From DATAPD01 sp036265385 (GTDB taxonomy: Bacteria > Acidobacteriota > Terriglobia > Terriglobales > Acidobacteriaceae): a stretch of 64,000 nucleotides of DNA. Positions 52,108 through 60,973 of this stretch are shown here, in pieces. The DNA is taken from assembly GCA_036265385.1 (NCBI GenBank), contig DATAPD010000015.1, forward strand, positions 62,001 through 126,000, written 5' to 3'. A program made the translations under genes and the position numbers. A model generated the notes under the pieces. It worked only from the letters and a program-made list of their open reading frames with translations, had not been told where the DNA came from and did no database searches. Numbering within the stretch: position 1 is the stretch's first letter; each line of letters begins with the position of its first letter.

Positions 52108-53028
52108 ATGAGATTTGGATTTGCGCTGCCGAATGTCGGTCCAATCGGAACACCTGACAACGTTCGCAATGTTGCGCAACGTGCTGAGGAGCTTGGCTAT
52201 TCCAGCCTGTGGACAATCGAAAGATTGCTATATCCAGTTCGGCCGCAAACACCCTACCCAGCGTCTTCTGACGGTTCCCTCCCGGAACCGTACAAACTTG
52301 TTCTCGATCCCCTCGACGCGCTCACTTATGCAGCCGCGTACACACGAAAAATCAATCTTGGCACCAGCGTTCTAGACATTCCTTACTACAATCCAGTGCT
52401 TTTAGCGCGGCGATTGAACACCATCGATGTTCTGTCCAGCGGGCGACTCTTGGTTGGATTAGGGTTGGGCTGGTCAAAAGACGAGATGGATGCAACCGGA
52501 GCCCGTATGAGTGAACGCGGAGCGAGGGCGGACGAGTTCTTACAAGTGCTCAAGGCAATCTGGACGCAAGACCCCGTCGAGCACACTGGCAAGTATTACC
52601 AGATTCCAAAATCATTCATCGGTCCGAAACCAGTTCGCAAGCCCCATCCGCCGATATACATGGCGGCATTCGCGCCAGCAGCACTCAATCGAATCGCTCG
52701 TCTTGCGGATGGATGGAATCCTGTTGCCATACCCGTAGACGGAATGGAACAGATGTTTGGGTCAATCCGAAAAATGGCTTCAGAAGCTGGACGAGATCCT
52801 GAATCGCTGCAAATGATCGTGAGAGCGAACGTCCACATTACTCCAGACTCTCTGCCCGAAGGACGTTTTATCTTCTCTGGTTCATTCGAGCAGATCGTCC
52901 ACGACATCGAGGCCTGCAAACGCATCCGAGCGCACGAGATCGTATTCGATCCAACGTTTGCGCCAGGTGGACAGGAACTGGCTACATGGAATGCACTAAT
53001 GGAAAGGTTCAGCGCTCTTCCCCACTAA
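52108..53028 (+). CDS. LLM-class (F420/FMN luciferase-like) oxidoreductase
   Basis: Bacterial luciferase-like monooxygenase superfamily protein of 306 residues. It begins MRFGFALPNVGPIGTPDNVRNVAQRAEELGYSSLWTIERLLYP, with NLGTSVLDIPYYNPVLLARRLNTIDVLSSGRLLVGLGLGWSKDEMDATG and PPIYMAAFAPAALNRIARLADGW. This subgroup usually uses coenzyme F420 or FMN. Neither substrate nor cofactor can be settled here. The ldh gene follows 11 bases later. Confidence 0.88.
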   Translation: MRFGFALPNVGPIGTPDNVRNVAQRAEELGYSSLWTIERLLYPVRPQTPYPASSDGSLPEPYKLVLDPLDALTYAAAYTRKINLGTSVLDIPYYNPVLLARRLNTIDVLSSGRLLVGLGLGWSKDEMDATGARMSERGARADEFLQVLKAIWTQDPVEHTGKYYQIPKSFIGPKPVRKPHPPIYMAAFAPAALNRIARLADGWNPVAIPVDGMEQMFGSIRKMASEAGRDPESLQMIVRANVHITPDSLPEGRFIFSGSFEQIVHDIEACKRIRAHEIVFDPTFAPGGQELATWNALMERFSALPH

Positions 53029-53039
53029 ACGTCAGCAAC

Positions 53040-54005
53040 ATGAATGCAATCGAGCCAACACCGATGCGCTCCACCCGTATCGCCATTGTCGGAACGGGCA
53101 ATGTGGGAGCTACCTACGCCTACGCACTTCTCCTGAACGGAGTCGCATCAGACATCGTTCTGATCGACTCGAACCGTGCCAAAGCAGAAGGAGAGGCGAT
53201 GGATTTGAACCATGCTGTCTCCTTCGCTTACCCAACTCGGATCTGGGCCGGCGATTATCCAGATTGCGCGGATGCAGCGATCATCGTTATTGCTGCCGGT
53301 GTGAGTCAGCGACCAGGAGAAACTCGCCTCGACACTATTACTCGTAATGGGGAGATTTGGAAGGAGATGATCCCCAAGATTGTGCGTTACTGTTCCTCGG
53401 GCATACTCCTGGTGGCCACCAACCCTGTTGATGTTCTCACGTACGCGGCATGGAAACTATCAGGACTTCCAGCAGCGAGAGTGATCGGATCGGGAACCAT
53501 CCTGGATACCTCACGCTTCCGCTATCTGCTAAGCGAACATTTCGGCGTTGATGCAAGGAGCGTCCACGCCTATATCGTCGGTGAACATGGCGACAGCGAG
53601 GTTCCAGTATGGTCGCTGGCAAACATTGCAGGAATGCGCCTCGACGACTTTTGTCGCACTCAACGCGTTTCTCTGGATCAAGCAAAGCGGGAGGATATTT
53701 ATTGTCAAACGCGCGACGCGGCGTACCGCATTATCGAGAGAAAGGGCGCAACCTATTATGCTGTTGCGGCAGGCCTGATGCAGATCACACGCGCGATTCT
53801 TCGGAATCAGAACACGGTTCTGTCGGTTTCAAGCCTGATTTCAGGTTACTACGGCCTCGAGGATGTTTGTTTGAGCCTGCCGACTGTGATCAATCGCAAT
53901 GGAGTCGAACGAGTTTTACAGCTCGAATTGAGTGATCAGGAAGTCGAAAAATTGCGACACTCGGCAGATATCTTGAAGGCCACGATCGCGAAGCTCTCTT
54001 TCTAA
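53040..54005 (+). CDS. ldh: L-lactate dehydrogenase
   Basis: NAD-dependent L-lactate dehydrogenase, 321 residues from the ATG at 53040; an in-frame start 54 bases upstream would overlap the previous gene. Rossmann motif IAIVGTGNVGATYAYALL. The substrate-specificity loop reads VSQRPGETR, with Gln at the position that is Arg in malate dehydrogenases. The catalytic region holds GSGTILDTSRFR and EHGDSEVPVWS with the active His. Lactate is therefore favoured over malate. Confidence 0.92.
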   Translation: MNAIEPTPMRSTRIAIVGTGNVGATYAYALLLNGVASDIVLIDSNRAKAEGEAMDLNHAVSFAYPTRIWAGDYPDCADAAIIVIAAGVSQRPGETRLDTITRNGEIWKEMIPKIVRYCSSGILLVATNPVDVLTYAAWKLSGLPAARVIGSGTILDTSRFRYLLSEHFGVDARSVHAYIVGEHGDSEVPVWSLANIAGMRLDDFCRTQRVSLDQAKREDIYCQTRDAAYRIIERKGATYYAVAAGLMQITRAILRNQNTVLSVSSLISGYYGLEDVCLSLPTVINRNGVERVLQLELSDQEVEKLRHSADILKATIAKLSF

Positions 54006-54028
54006 ACCAAAAACCTGCCGGAGTACTC

Positions 54029-54547
54029 ATGCCCTCTGTGGATCCAACATACTTGCGAGTGACTGCGAATTCGGCTCGCACGGCTACCGCCACTACTCTC
54101 TCTTTTTTGGTCGCGAATATGTTCCATATGCCGGAGAGCTATTGGGCACCGATCACGACAGTTGTCGTCATGCAATCTACTCTTGGCGCGGCGTTGAGAA
54201 TTTCTACCGAACGTCTAGTCGGAACCGTTCTTGGAGCGCTGCTCGGAACAGTTTTGGCGACCTATTTCCCGGCCAATCTTCTCCTATTCGGTGCGGGCGT
54301 CTTTCTCTTAGGGATCGTATGTGCGATCATCCGCATGGATAATGCATTCCGTTTCGCGGCGATCACCCTCGCCGTGGTCGTGCTTATCGCAAGAAACGCC
54401 CCACCACCGCAGATTGCGCTGCACCGTTTTTTTGAGGTTTCGGTCGGTATTGTGGTCGGATTGATAATCACCTGGGTCTGGCCAGAGTATCGAGATTTAA
54501 GCCAAGCGGTTGACGTCGAAAACGCGACCGTACAGAAGCGCGCTTAG
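54029..54547 (+). CDS. FUSC-like membrane protein (short aromatic-acid-exporter type)
   Basis: A 172-residue membrane protein with about five helices in the pattern of the FUSC / aromatic acid exporter N-terminal region (RVTANSARTATATTLSFLVANMFHMPESYWAPITTVVVMQSTLGAALRISTERLVGTVLGALLGT). It is much shorter than full exporters, which have a second membrane half and a cytoplasmic domain. It may act as a dimer or with a partner. It follows ldh by 23 bases. Confidence 0.75.
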   Translation: MPSVDPTYLRVTANSARTATATTLSFLVANMFHMPESYWAPITTVVVMQSTLGAALRISTERLVGTVLGALLGTVLATYFPANLLLFGAGVFLLGIVCAIIRMDNAFRFAAITLAVVVLIARNAPPPQIALHRFFEVSVGIVVGLIITWVWPEYRDLSQAVDVENATVQKRA

Positions 54548-54548
54548 T

Positions 54549-54577
54549 TTGAAGCGGCTCTATACAGGATGTAAACT
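54549..54577 (+). promoter_or_regulatory. Promoter of the tRNA-Arg gene
   Basis: TTGAAG (54549-54554) and TAAACT (54572-54577) are 17 bases apart and end eight bases before the tRNA. Each hexamer matches the sigma-70 consensus in 4 of 6 positions. Confidence 0.5.
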
Positions 54578-54585
54578 TGAATCAC

Positions 54586-54662
54586 GCGCCCGTAGCTCAG
54601 CTGGATAGAGCGGCAGCCTCCGGAGCTGTAGGTCGGGAGTTCGAATCTCTCCGGGCGCGCCA
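54586..54662 (+). tRNA. tRNA-Arg (anticodon CCG)
   Basis: A complete cloverleaf. The acceptor stem is GCGCCCG/CGGGCGC and the D arm starts GCTC. The anticodon stem is GCAGC/GCTGT around the loop CTCCGGA, with CCG at 54620-54622. The T arm is GGGAG-TTCGAAT-CTCTC, the discriminator is G, and a genome-encoded CCA is at the 3' end. It reads the CGG arginine codon. Confidence 0.97.
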
Positions 54663-54749
54663 TGTCTTTTCACTTCGCTTCCCACCTCTCTTCGGAATGT
54701 CCCCCGATCGCCACTTGGCGATGCCCCAAAACTATGTCAAAAGGTAGTT

Positions 54750-55199
54750 ATGGGACGTGTTGGGGTTCGCTCCTCTGTTGCCGGTTGTCTGATTTTGCTT
54801 ACGAGTCTGTCACTCGGGCAAGCCAAATCCGGCGACGAAGAAAAGCTACTCGCAATTGAAAAGAAATGGACTGCGGCATACAAAGCTCGAGACATCACCC
54901 TTCTTTCTTCATTGCTCGCGGAAGACTTTGTCATCACCGTGGAGGACGGCAGCACCTATGGAAAAGAAGGTTACATAGCCCACACCGCTGACAAGTCGAC
55001 CCACGTCCAAGTCGCGGAAATGTCGGATCTGAGAGTTCGGATGCACGGGAATGTCGCCATCATCACCGGCTCGTATCACGAGAAGGGCACGTCCAACGGC
55101 AAACCATACGAGTACCACGACCGCCTCACGGACGTGTGGATTAAGAGCGATGGCAAGTGGCAGGTCGTTGCGTCACATTACAGCGTGCCTGTCAGATAG
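54750..55199 (+). CDS. Secreted SnoaL/DUF4440 (NTF2-like) protein
   Basis: A 149-residue protein with a signal peptide (about 1-25, ending LSLGQA) and an NTF2-like cone fold: EKLLAIEKKWTAAYKARDITLLSSLLAEDFVITVEDGSTYGKEGYI, ending DGKWQVVASHYSVPVR. DUF4440 proteins range from enzymes to binding proteins. No neighbour hints at its ligand. Confidence 0.82.
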   Translation: MGRVGVRSSVAGCLILLTSLSLGQAKSGDEEKLLAIEKKWTAAYKARDITLLSSLLAEDFVITVEDGSTYGKEGYIAHTADKSTHVQVAEMSDLRVRMHGNVAIITGSYHEKGTSNGKPYEYHDRLTDVWIKSDGKWQVVASHYSVPVR

Positions 55200-55322
55200 C
55201 CCTCTTCAGTTCATGTACCTCGGCAAAGCTTCGCCCTGGAAGCAACGCCTTATTTCGTGGCGGTTACTGCACCTTGGAGACCTGCTGAAGGACTTCTGAG
55301 TAGCCTTATCCTCTCTGCTGGC

Positions 55323-55724
55323 ATGTCTGCGTTTATGCATAAGACCCCTGATGGCTCTACGGTGCAGGCTCTAATACGTCTACTACGTGGGCGTTCGTAC
55401 GAGGAAATACGCCAGCGCATGTATGACAATCCACCTGGCACTCCCTGGGGAGTTGCGTGTAGGGCAGAAATTGAAATACGGAATACAGAGCGCATAGCCA
55501 CTTCTCTCGAAGAAACATCCCGAATGTCGCTGAAAATCAGGAACTCCACCGAACATATGGAGAAACTGACGGAGACTCTGGTCGGCGCCACCAATGACCT
55601 GTCATCCATCGTTCATGAAGTGAAGGAATCGAGCCGCCGAATGGAGATCACAACCTATGTGATCATCGGCGTCACCGTCGTGCAGCTTTTTTATCTATCG
55701 TTCCTTGTCTTCAGCAAGCGTTAG
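55323..55724 (+). CDS. Coiled-coil protein with C-terminal membrane anchor, unknown function
   Basis: A 133-residue protein from ATG 55323; a GTG at 55257 would add 22 residues and neither start has a good ribosome site. The middle (RIATSLEETSRMSLKIRNSTEHMEKLTETLVGATNDLSSIVHEVKESSRR) is a predicted coiled coil with methyl-accepting-protein-like spacing. The last ~25 residues (YVIIGVTVVQLFYLSFLVFSKR) form a single membrane span near the C-terminus. No family is recognised. It is convergent with the kinase-like gene. Confidence 0.55.
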   Translation: MSAFMHKTPDGSTVQALIRLLRGRSYEEIRQRMYDNPPGTPWGVACRAEIEIRNTERIATSLEETSRMSLKIRNSTEHMEKLTETLVGATNDLSSIVHEVKESSRRMEITTYVIIGVTVVQLFYLSFLVFSKR

Positions 55725-55749
55725 GAATCGCCCGCATTGTGACAAGAGA

Positions 55750-56412
55750 TCAGGTCCGCTCCGTGAGCGGAGTTCGCGGGGCATTCACATCCAAAAGGTT
55801 CATCGTTCGAATTACCGTCTCGATGACGCTATCATCTCCCATACCGGTATTAATCATCAGGTGATAAAGCGTGCGAGTCGGCCAATCCGCATTGAAATAA
55901 TGCTTGATATAGGCGATCCGTTCATGGTCAACGTTGTCGACCAGATCTTCCGCCTCCCTTGAGCTCTTCCCGGATTGGATCAATCTTCTAATCTTTTCTT
56001 GCCTCGGCGCATACATGAACACATGAAATGCGTCAGTACGTTCCCTCAATAGGTAGGGCGATCCACGGCCTACGATGACTGCGTTGCCTTGTTCAGCGAT
56101 GCGGTCGAGGATTCCTTTCATCATGCGCATCATGCAATCCGCATCGAACGCCTGGGACGTGGTCAAAGGAGTTCCACGTTCATAGCTTCCTCGCCAAAAC
56201 ACTTTGGCTAGCCTGTACAACCGGCTATCAACCCGTTCCTCATGTCTTTCAACTTCAGAGCAATCTACGTGGGCCTCGTTCGCGATCGCTTGCGTGAGTT
56301 CTTGATCCCAAAGTTTCCAGCCTAGTCTTTCGGCAAGAGTTGCAGCAATCATCGCCGCGCCGCAACCGAATTCCCTTTCCACGGTAATAATCCGAATCAC
56401 TTCAATCCTCAC
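55750..56412 (-). CDS. Cytidylate-kinase-like protein
   Basis: A 220-residue P-loop kinase of the cytidylate-kinase-like family. It starts at GTG 56412, overlapping the last base of the MFS stop (TAGTG); a longer upstream start runs inside the MFS gene. ITVEREFGCGAAMIAATLAERLGWKLWDQELTQAIA is the degenerate P-loop, and NAVIVGRGSPYLLRERTDAFHVFMYAPRQEKIRRLIQ the typical following block. True Cmk proteins keep a stricter GxxxGKG loop. The family's substrate is unknown. It is the last gene of the TolC-EmrA-EmrB operon. Confidence 0.85.
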   Translation of the reverse strand: MRIEVIRIITVEREFGCGAAMIAATLAERLGWKLWDQELTQAIANEAHVDCSEVERHEERVDSRLYRLAKVFWRGSYERGTPLTTSQAFDADCMMRMMKGILDRIAEQGNAVIVGRGSPYLLRERTDAFHVFMYAPRQEKIRRLIQSGKSSREAEDLVDNVDHERIAYIKHYFNADWPTRTLYHLMINTGMGDDSVIETVIRTMNLLDVNAPRTPLTERT

Positions 56413-58001
56413 TAGTGAACAGCCATCTCTCCGCCCGGTGCAGGCTTCTTCATCAAAAACACCAACGGAATAAGACAGAGCATCGCCACACCTAAAAGCC
56501 AAAAGTTATCTAAGTAAGCCAGCATAGTGGCCTGCCGTATCAGTGTGCCTTGCAGCGATGCCTGTGCTCTCTGCATGGCAGCGGCAGCGTCAAGTCCTGC
56601 GGCTTGTAATTTCTGCGCCATTCCTTGTAAAGCAGCTTGCATAGCCGGATTTGCATCGCTCAGGTGCGATGAGAGCATATTCTGATGGAACTGGGTCCGC
56701 CGCTCCAACATTGTAGTTACAAACGAAATGCCGACACTTCCGCCGATATTGCGAGCCAGGTTCATCAGCCCTGATGCCGCGTTGTTCTTCTCGCGCGGAA
56801 GATACGCATATGCGGCAGTGTTGATCGGGACGAATAGAAAAGCCATTCCAACCGCCTGAAACACTCGCGCCCAAGCGGCGGTCGCGAAATCAATTCCCAG
56901 GTTGAAATTCGTCATGTGAAACAACGAGGCGGACAAGACTGACAAACCAAATACCATGAGCCAGCGCGCATCGTAGCGCGAAAGAAGAAAGCCCACCAAA
57001 GGCATTAGCAGCATAATCGCGAAACCACCCGGCGAGAGTGCCATCCCGGAGCGTTCTGCCGTGTACCCAAGTAAGGTTTGCATGAACAGCGGCAGCAAAA
57101 GCGTGCTTCCCAGGAGTGCAAAACCCAACATGAACATCAGGAAATTTGCTGCGGCGAACGTGCGTTCTCGATACAGATGAAGATCCACAATAGGATCTTT
57201 CTGTTTCCATTCCCAGACCACCACGAAGATTAGCGACGAGAGAGAGATCAACATCAAGACCGTGATTAAATGTGACGCGAACCAATCATCGCGTTGACCT
57301 TTGTCCAGAACAATTTGGAGAGTACCGAGCCCTAACGCAATCATGCCAAGCCCGATGTAATCAATTCGCGTTTCGCTCAGCTTGCGTCTCCTGAGATAGG
57401 GCGGATCCTGGATAAGCCGCGACGTCAGCAGCAAAGAGAGCGCTCCGACCGGAATATTGATAAAGAAAATCCAGCGCCAGGTGTAGTTGTCGGTGATCCA
57501 GCCGCCTAAAGTTGGGCCAATAGCGGGCGCCATTACCACTGCCACTCCGTAAACGGCAAATGCCATTCCTCGCTTGGCGGGTGGAAATGTATCCGCAAGT
57601 ATTGCCTGTTCGCTCGGTTGTAGGCCCCCACCGCCCACGCCTTGAAGGATTCTGAAGATGATAAGCAACGGTAGGTTGGGAGCTAGACCGCATAGAAACG
57701 AACTGAACGTGAACAGGGCCACACATCCCATATAGAACCGCTTGCGACCCACGATGGAGGACAACCAACCACTGAGGGGCAGAACGATGGCATTCGAGAC
57801 CAGATAAGAAGTCAGGACCCATGTGCTCTCGTCTTGTCCAGCCGACAAACTGCCTGCTATATGCGGTAATGCAACGTTAGCAATGCTCGTATCGAGCACT
57901 TCCATGAACGTTGCGAGCGTCACTGCTAATGCGATGACCCACGGATTAATCGCCGGCCGCCAGTCTTCAGCCGAGTCGATGGGAATTGCAGACGCGTTCA
58001 T
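56412..58001 (-). CDS. emrB: DHA2-family MFS drug efflux permease (EmrB type)
   Basis: Fourteen-helix proton-driven exporter of 529 residues. Family features: LDTSIANVALPHIAGSLSAGQDESTWVLTSYLVSNAIVLPLSGWLS, GLAPNLPLLIIFRILQGVGGGGLQPSEQAILADTFPPAKRG and AIGPTLGGWITDNYTWRWIFFINIPVG (motif C). It forms a tripartite pump with the upstream adaptor and TolC-type protein. Its start overlaps the adaptor stop by 4 bases. Substrates cannot be predicted. Confidence 0.93.
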   Translation of the reverse strand: MNASAIPIDSAEDWRPAINPWVIALAVTLATFMEVLDTSIANVALPHIAGSLSAGQDESTWVLTSYLVSNAIVLPLSGWLSSIVGRKRFYMGCVALFTFSSFLCGLAPNLPLLIIFRILQGVGGGGLQPSEQAILADTFPPAKRGMAFAVYGVAVVMAPAIGPTLGGWITDNYTWRWIFFINIPVGALSLLLTSRLIQDPPYLRRRKLSETRIDYIGLGMIALGLGTLQIVLDKGQRDDWFASHLITVLMLISLSSLIFVVVWEWKQKDPIVDLHLYRERTFAAANFLMFMLGFALLGSTLLLPLFMQTLLGYTAERSGMALSPGGFAIMLLMPLVGFLLSRYDARWLMVFGLSVLSASLFHMTNFNLGIDFATAAWARVFQAVGMAFLFVPINTAAYAYLPREKNNAASGLMNLARNIGGSVGISFVTTMLERRTQFHQNMLSSHLSDANPAMQAALQGMAQKLQAAGLDAAAAMQRAQASLQGTLIRQATMLAYLDNFWLLGVAMLCLIPLVFLMKKPAPGGEMAVH

Positions 58002-59278
58002 TCTCGAATCCAGACTTTGGGTTCCACGGACATCCCTGGACGGAGAACATGTTCTTTCGTCTCACCTTGTTCGAAAGCGATTTTCACGGGAATGCGTTGC
58101 ACTACTTTTACGTAATTTCCGGTTGCATTCTCCGGGGGCAGCAAACTGAAGCGAGCGCCACTTGCACCGGCGATGCTGTCGACATGGCCCCGGTATTTTT
58201 TCCCATTCACATCAACCTTGATTTCGACAGGCTGCCCTGGGCGCATACGACGTAGCTGTGTCTCCTTAAAGTTTGCCGTGACCCACAGGTCCTCAAGCGG
58301 GATCAGGTTCATGAGTGTTTGCCCCGGCTGAATGTTCTGGCCGATCTCGACGGTTCGATTGCTGACAACTCCTGCCACAGGGGCGATGATCTGCGTGTAT
58401 TTGAGATTCAGTTCAGCCTGCTCTAAATCCGCGCGCTTCCGCTCTGCAATGGCTTTTGCTGATTCTGCTTTTGATCGAGTGGCCGAGACTTGTTGTGGGG
58501 CAGTTTGAGCAGTTCGAAGGTCAGCACCTGCCTGGGCTAGTTTGGCGCGCGCCTGCACTATGGATTGCCCTGCAGATTGAGCCGCGGCGCGCGCGGCATC
58601 CACAGTGGCGGCACTGGCTTTTGCTGCTGCCTGCGCCTGATCGTATTGCTGTTGCGAAATTTCCTGTTTATCGACGAGTTGCTTATAGCGCTGCAAGTCG
58701 GCCTGTGCCTTCGCGTTGTTGGCATCAGCCTGGCTGGTATTTGCATTAGCAGCCTGCAGTTGCCCTTCGGCCGCTGCTACACCCGCTCGTGCATTCTCGA
58801 CGTTCGCTTCCGCCGCGCTGAGTTGACTCCCCGTGCTGATGTTTGTGATCGGCACGTTTACCCCCGCCGCACTCGCCGAGGCAAGAGCATCTTGATAGTC
58901 CGCACGGGCTCGATCCACCGCAACTTGGTAATCGGCTGGATCGATCTCCACCAGAACAGTGCCCGGCTGAACATACTGATTATCTTGAACATTTATCTTG
59001 GCTACGTGGCCGACGATTCGCGCGCTGATCCCATTTACGTGCCCATCGATTTGTGCATCATCGGTAGATTCGTAACTACCGAAGTAACGCCACAGAAAGA
59101 ACACTCCAGCGAGCAAGAGAAGAATTCCAACAGCAAGGACTATTCGAACCTTAGGATCTCTCAAACGGATCCGCGCTCGCCGATACTGCCGTTCACGTTG
59201 AGGCACGGCCTGCTGAGGAGCTTTGGGTTTCGCTTCTGCAGCATCGCGCGGTTGCGTTTGCGTTGTCGGTTCGTTCAT
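57998..59278 (-). CDS. emrA: HlyD/EmrA-type periplasmic adaptor
   Basis: Membrane-fusion protein of 426 residues. It has a Pro/Arg-rich cytoplasmic N-terminus, one membrane segment (about 48-68) and a biotinyl-lipoyl half (GHVNGISARIVGHVAKINVQDNQYVQPGTVLVEIDPADYQVAVDRARADYQ). A long Ala/Gln-rich coiled-coil hairpin follows, then the second half (IIAPVAGVVSNRTVEIGQNIQPGQTLMNLIPLEDLWVTANFKETQL). It links the MFS permease to the TolC-type channel. It overlaps both neighbours by 4 bases. Confidence 0.93.
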   Translation of the reverse strand: MNEPTTQTQPRDAAEAKPKAPQQAVPQRERQYRRARIRLRDPKVRIVLAVGILLLLAGVFFLWRYFGSYESTDDAQIDGHVNGISARIVGHVAKINVQDNQYVQPGTVLVEIDPADYQVAVDRARADYQDALASASAAGVNVPITNISTGSQLSAAEANVENARAGVAAAEGQLQAANANTSQADANNAKAQADLQRYKQLVDKQEISQQQYDQAQAAAKASAATVDAARAAAQSAGQSIVQARAKLAQAGADLRTAQTAPQQVSATRSKAESAKAIAERKRADLEQAELNLKYTQIIAPVAGVVSNRTVEIGQNIQPGQTLMNLIPLEDLWVTANFKETQLRRMRPGQPVEIKVDVNGKKYRGHVDSIAGASGARFSLLPPENATGNYVKVVQRIPVKIAFEQGETKEHVLRPGMSVEPKVWIRE

Positions 59279-60765
59279 GGCTTACCCTTCAGGTACTGTT
59301 CCACTCCCTGCTCCGCATTCCCCACGGCTCGCGCATAAGTGACTTTGGCGATGTTCAACGCATATAGGCTGGAGATGTAGTTTTCGTTCGCATTCGCAAC
59401 TGATTCCTGTGCCTGGATAACTTCCAGGTTGTCCGTCACGCCAGCAGCAAAACGATCCTGTGCCTGAGTCAGGGTCTGTTGAGCAAGCGCGACCTGACTT
59501 CGGGCAACTTGGGCCAAGTCTGAAGACGATGTCAAATCGAGCAATGCATTGCGTATATCCGCATCGATTTTTCCTCGTAGGTCCGCAAGCTGCGAGCGGA
59601 CCGTGCGCAAGTTCGCTTCCGCCTGTAAACGATCTGCGTGAACGCGATTGCCTTCAAATACAGGAATAGTCACTGTTCCTGAGTACTGATACGTGGGGAT
59701 CACGGCATTCGGACGCACACCGATGTCACCGTAATTTGCATTCAGGTTCAACGTTGGAAAGTAACCGGCTGCCGCCGCACTGGCTGCGAGTTCCGCAGAG
59801 CGGACTCGTGCCAAAGCGGATTGATAATCCGCTCGACTGGCATATGCTTTTTGCAGCGACGCACTTAAGTCAGGAGTGGGCAGTGGGTCGCTCGGCGGTT
59901 TGTCAGTAAGCGAAAATTCTTGACCCGGTGCCAGTCCAATCACACGCGCCAACGACAGCATCTGTTTCGCGGAGTCATTTCGAGCTTGTATTAATTGCTG
60001 CTGGCGAGCTTGCAACTCCACTTGTGCCCGTAATGTATCGATAGCGGCAGTAACGCCAGCTTTTTGTTGGTCCACTGCTTTGTCATATAGGGCTTTCGCA
60101 GTCGTTTGCTGTGCTTCTGCTGTAATAACGCGAGCTTCGTACGCCAGCGCTTGAAGATAGGCGTTGCCAACCGCTAGTACGACTAACTCTCTTGCGTCTC
60201 GATAATTGAAGATTACAGCTCTTTCGCTCTGGGCCGAAGATCGCGCTTGCTGAATATCTTTCCAATTAAAGAGAGACTCTCGCCCGTAAGCGCGCGTATC
60301 GAAATAAGCATACGGTCCGACAACTAGAGGTATGCCGGGAAACTTCAAACCCCGAGCCGTCAAGTTCTCCTTTTGCACGCTCTCGATAGTTTGCGTGGAA
60401 ATATGGGGCAGTAATTCGCTCAAGTCTTTCCATCTTTGGCCGCGGGCAGAAAGTTGATTGTCAGCGGAAATGAGTACACCAAGGTTGTGCCGAAGTCCTC
60501 TCGTGATTGCTTCCTGAAACGAAATTGGGAGCACGCCTGCCACTGGCTTTTCATCGGGCACACTGCCATTGAAATCAGACCGGGAGTCGGTTGGAACAAT
60601 CGAAGATGGACTCAAACGGTTGTACGACGGACCGGTGGGGGTTGATAGCGTGTTGGAGGTCTGGCCTCCTGCATTGCCAATCCACACAATCAGTAGCCAT
60701 AGGATCACACGCACGGATCTGGCTTGTCCTACCCGGGACTGGCAAAAGAGCGCGAGTCGGTTCAT
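59275..60765 (-). CDS. TolC-family outer-membrane efflux channel
   Basis: A 496-residue outer-membrane factor starting at ATG 60765; a TTG 9 bases upstream is possible. It has a signal sequence (VILWLLIVWIGNAGGQT) followed by two OEP repeats with coiled-coil character: PISFQEAITRGLRHNLGVLISADNQLSARGQRWKDLSELLP and DLSASLQKAYASRADYQSALARVRSAELAASAAAAGYFPTLNLNANYG. It is the first gene of the efflux operon. A palindrome lies upstream. Confidence 0.92.
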   Translation of the reverse strand: MNRLALFCQSRVGQARSVRVILWLLIVWIGNAGGQTSNTLSTPTGPSYNRLSPSSIVPTDSRSDFNGSVPDEKPVAGVLPISFQEAITRGLRHNLGVLISADNQLSARGQRWKDLSELLPHISTQTIESVQKENLTARGLKFPGIPLVVGPYAYFDTRAYGRESLFNWKDIQQARSSAQSERAVIFNYRDARELVVLAVGNAYLQALAYEARVITAEAQQTTAKALYDKAVDQQKAGVTAAIDTLRAQVELQARQQQLIQARNDSAKQMLSLARVIGLAPGQEFSLTDKPPSDPLPTPDLSASLQKAYASRADYQSALARVRSAELAASAAAAGYFPTLNLNANYGDIGVRPNAVIPTYQYSGTVTIPVFEGNRVHADRLQAEANLRTVRSQLADLRGKIDADIRNALLDLTSSSDLAQVARSQVALAQQTLTQAQDRFAAGVTDNLEVIQAQESVANANENYISSLYALNIAKVTYARAVGNAEQGVEQYLKGKP

Positions 60766-60853
60766 CGTGAGCAATCGATGTCAACGCCGTATCCGTCCTC
60801 GGCGGTTGTATGTTGATTCGTTTCTAGGCCTTAGGGTTGCAGGTGAAGTCTGA

Positions 60854-60891
60854 AACAGTTCGTCGTCCCGAACGTTTTCTAGCGAACTGTT
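60854..60891. promoter_or_regulatory. Candidate operator upstream of the efflux operon
   Basis: AACAGTTCG (60854-60862) and CGAACTGTT (60883-60891) are perfect 9-bp inverted arms around 20 bases, which themselves include another CGAACG half-site. The element lies 89 bases before the TolC-type gene and 83 before the PilZ gene. Pump operons are often under TetR- or MarR-type repressors; none is encoded in the window next to it. Confidence 0.45.
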
Positions 60892-60973
60892 ACTTACATC
60901 AGTCACTTCAGTCATCTTGTTGGGAGCGTAGTTGTGCGTCACCCTTACTTCTACGACGTAGTCCGAACGAACC

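Noticed and set aside
52986..53039. Longer N-terminus of lactate dehydrogenase
   Set aside because: It lies within the end of the LLM oxidoreductase gene and adds residues not seen in the family.
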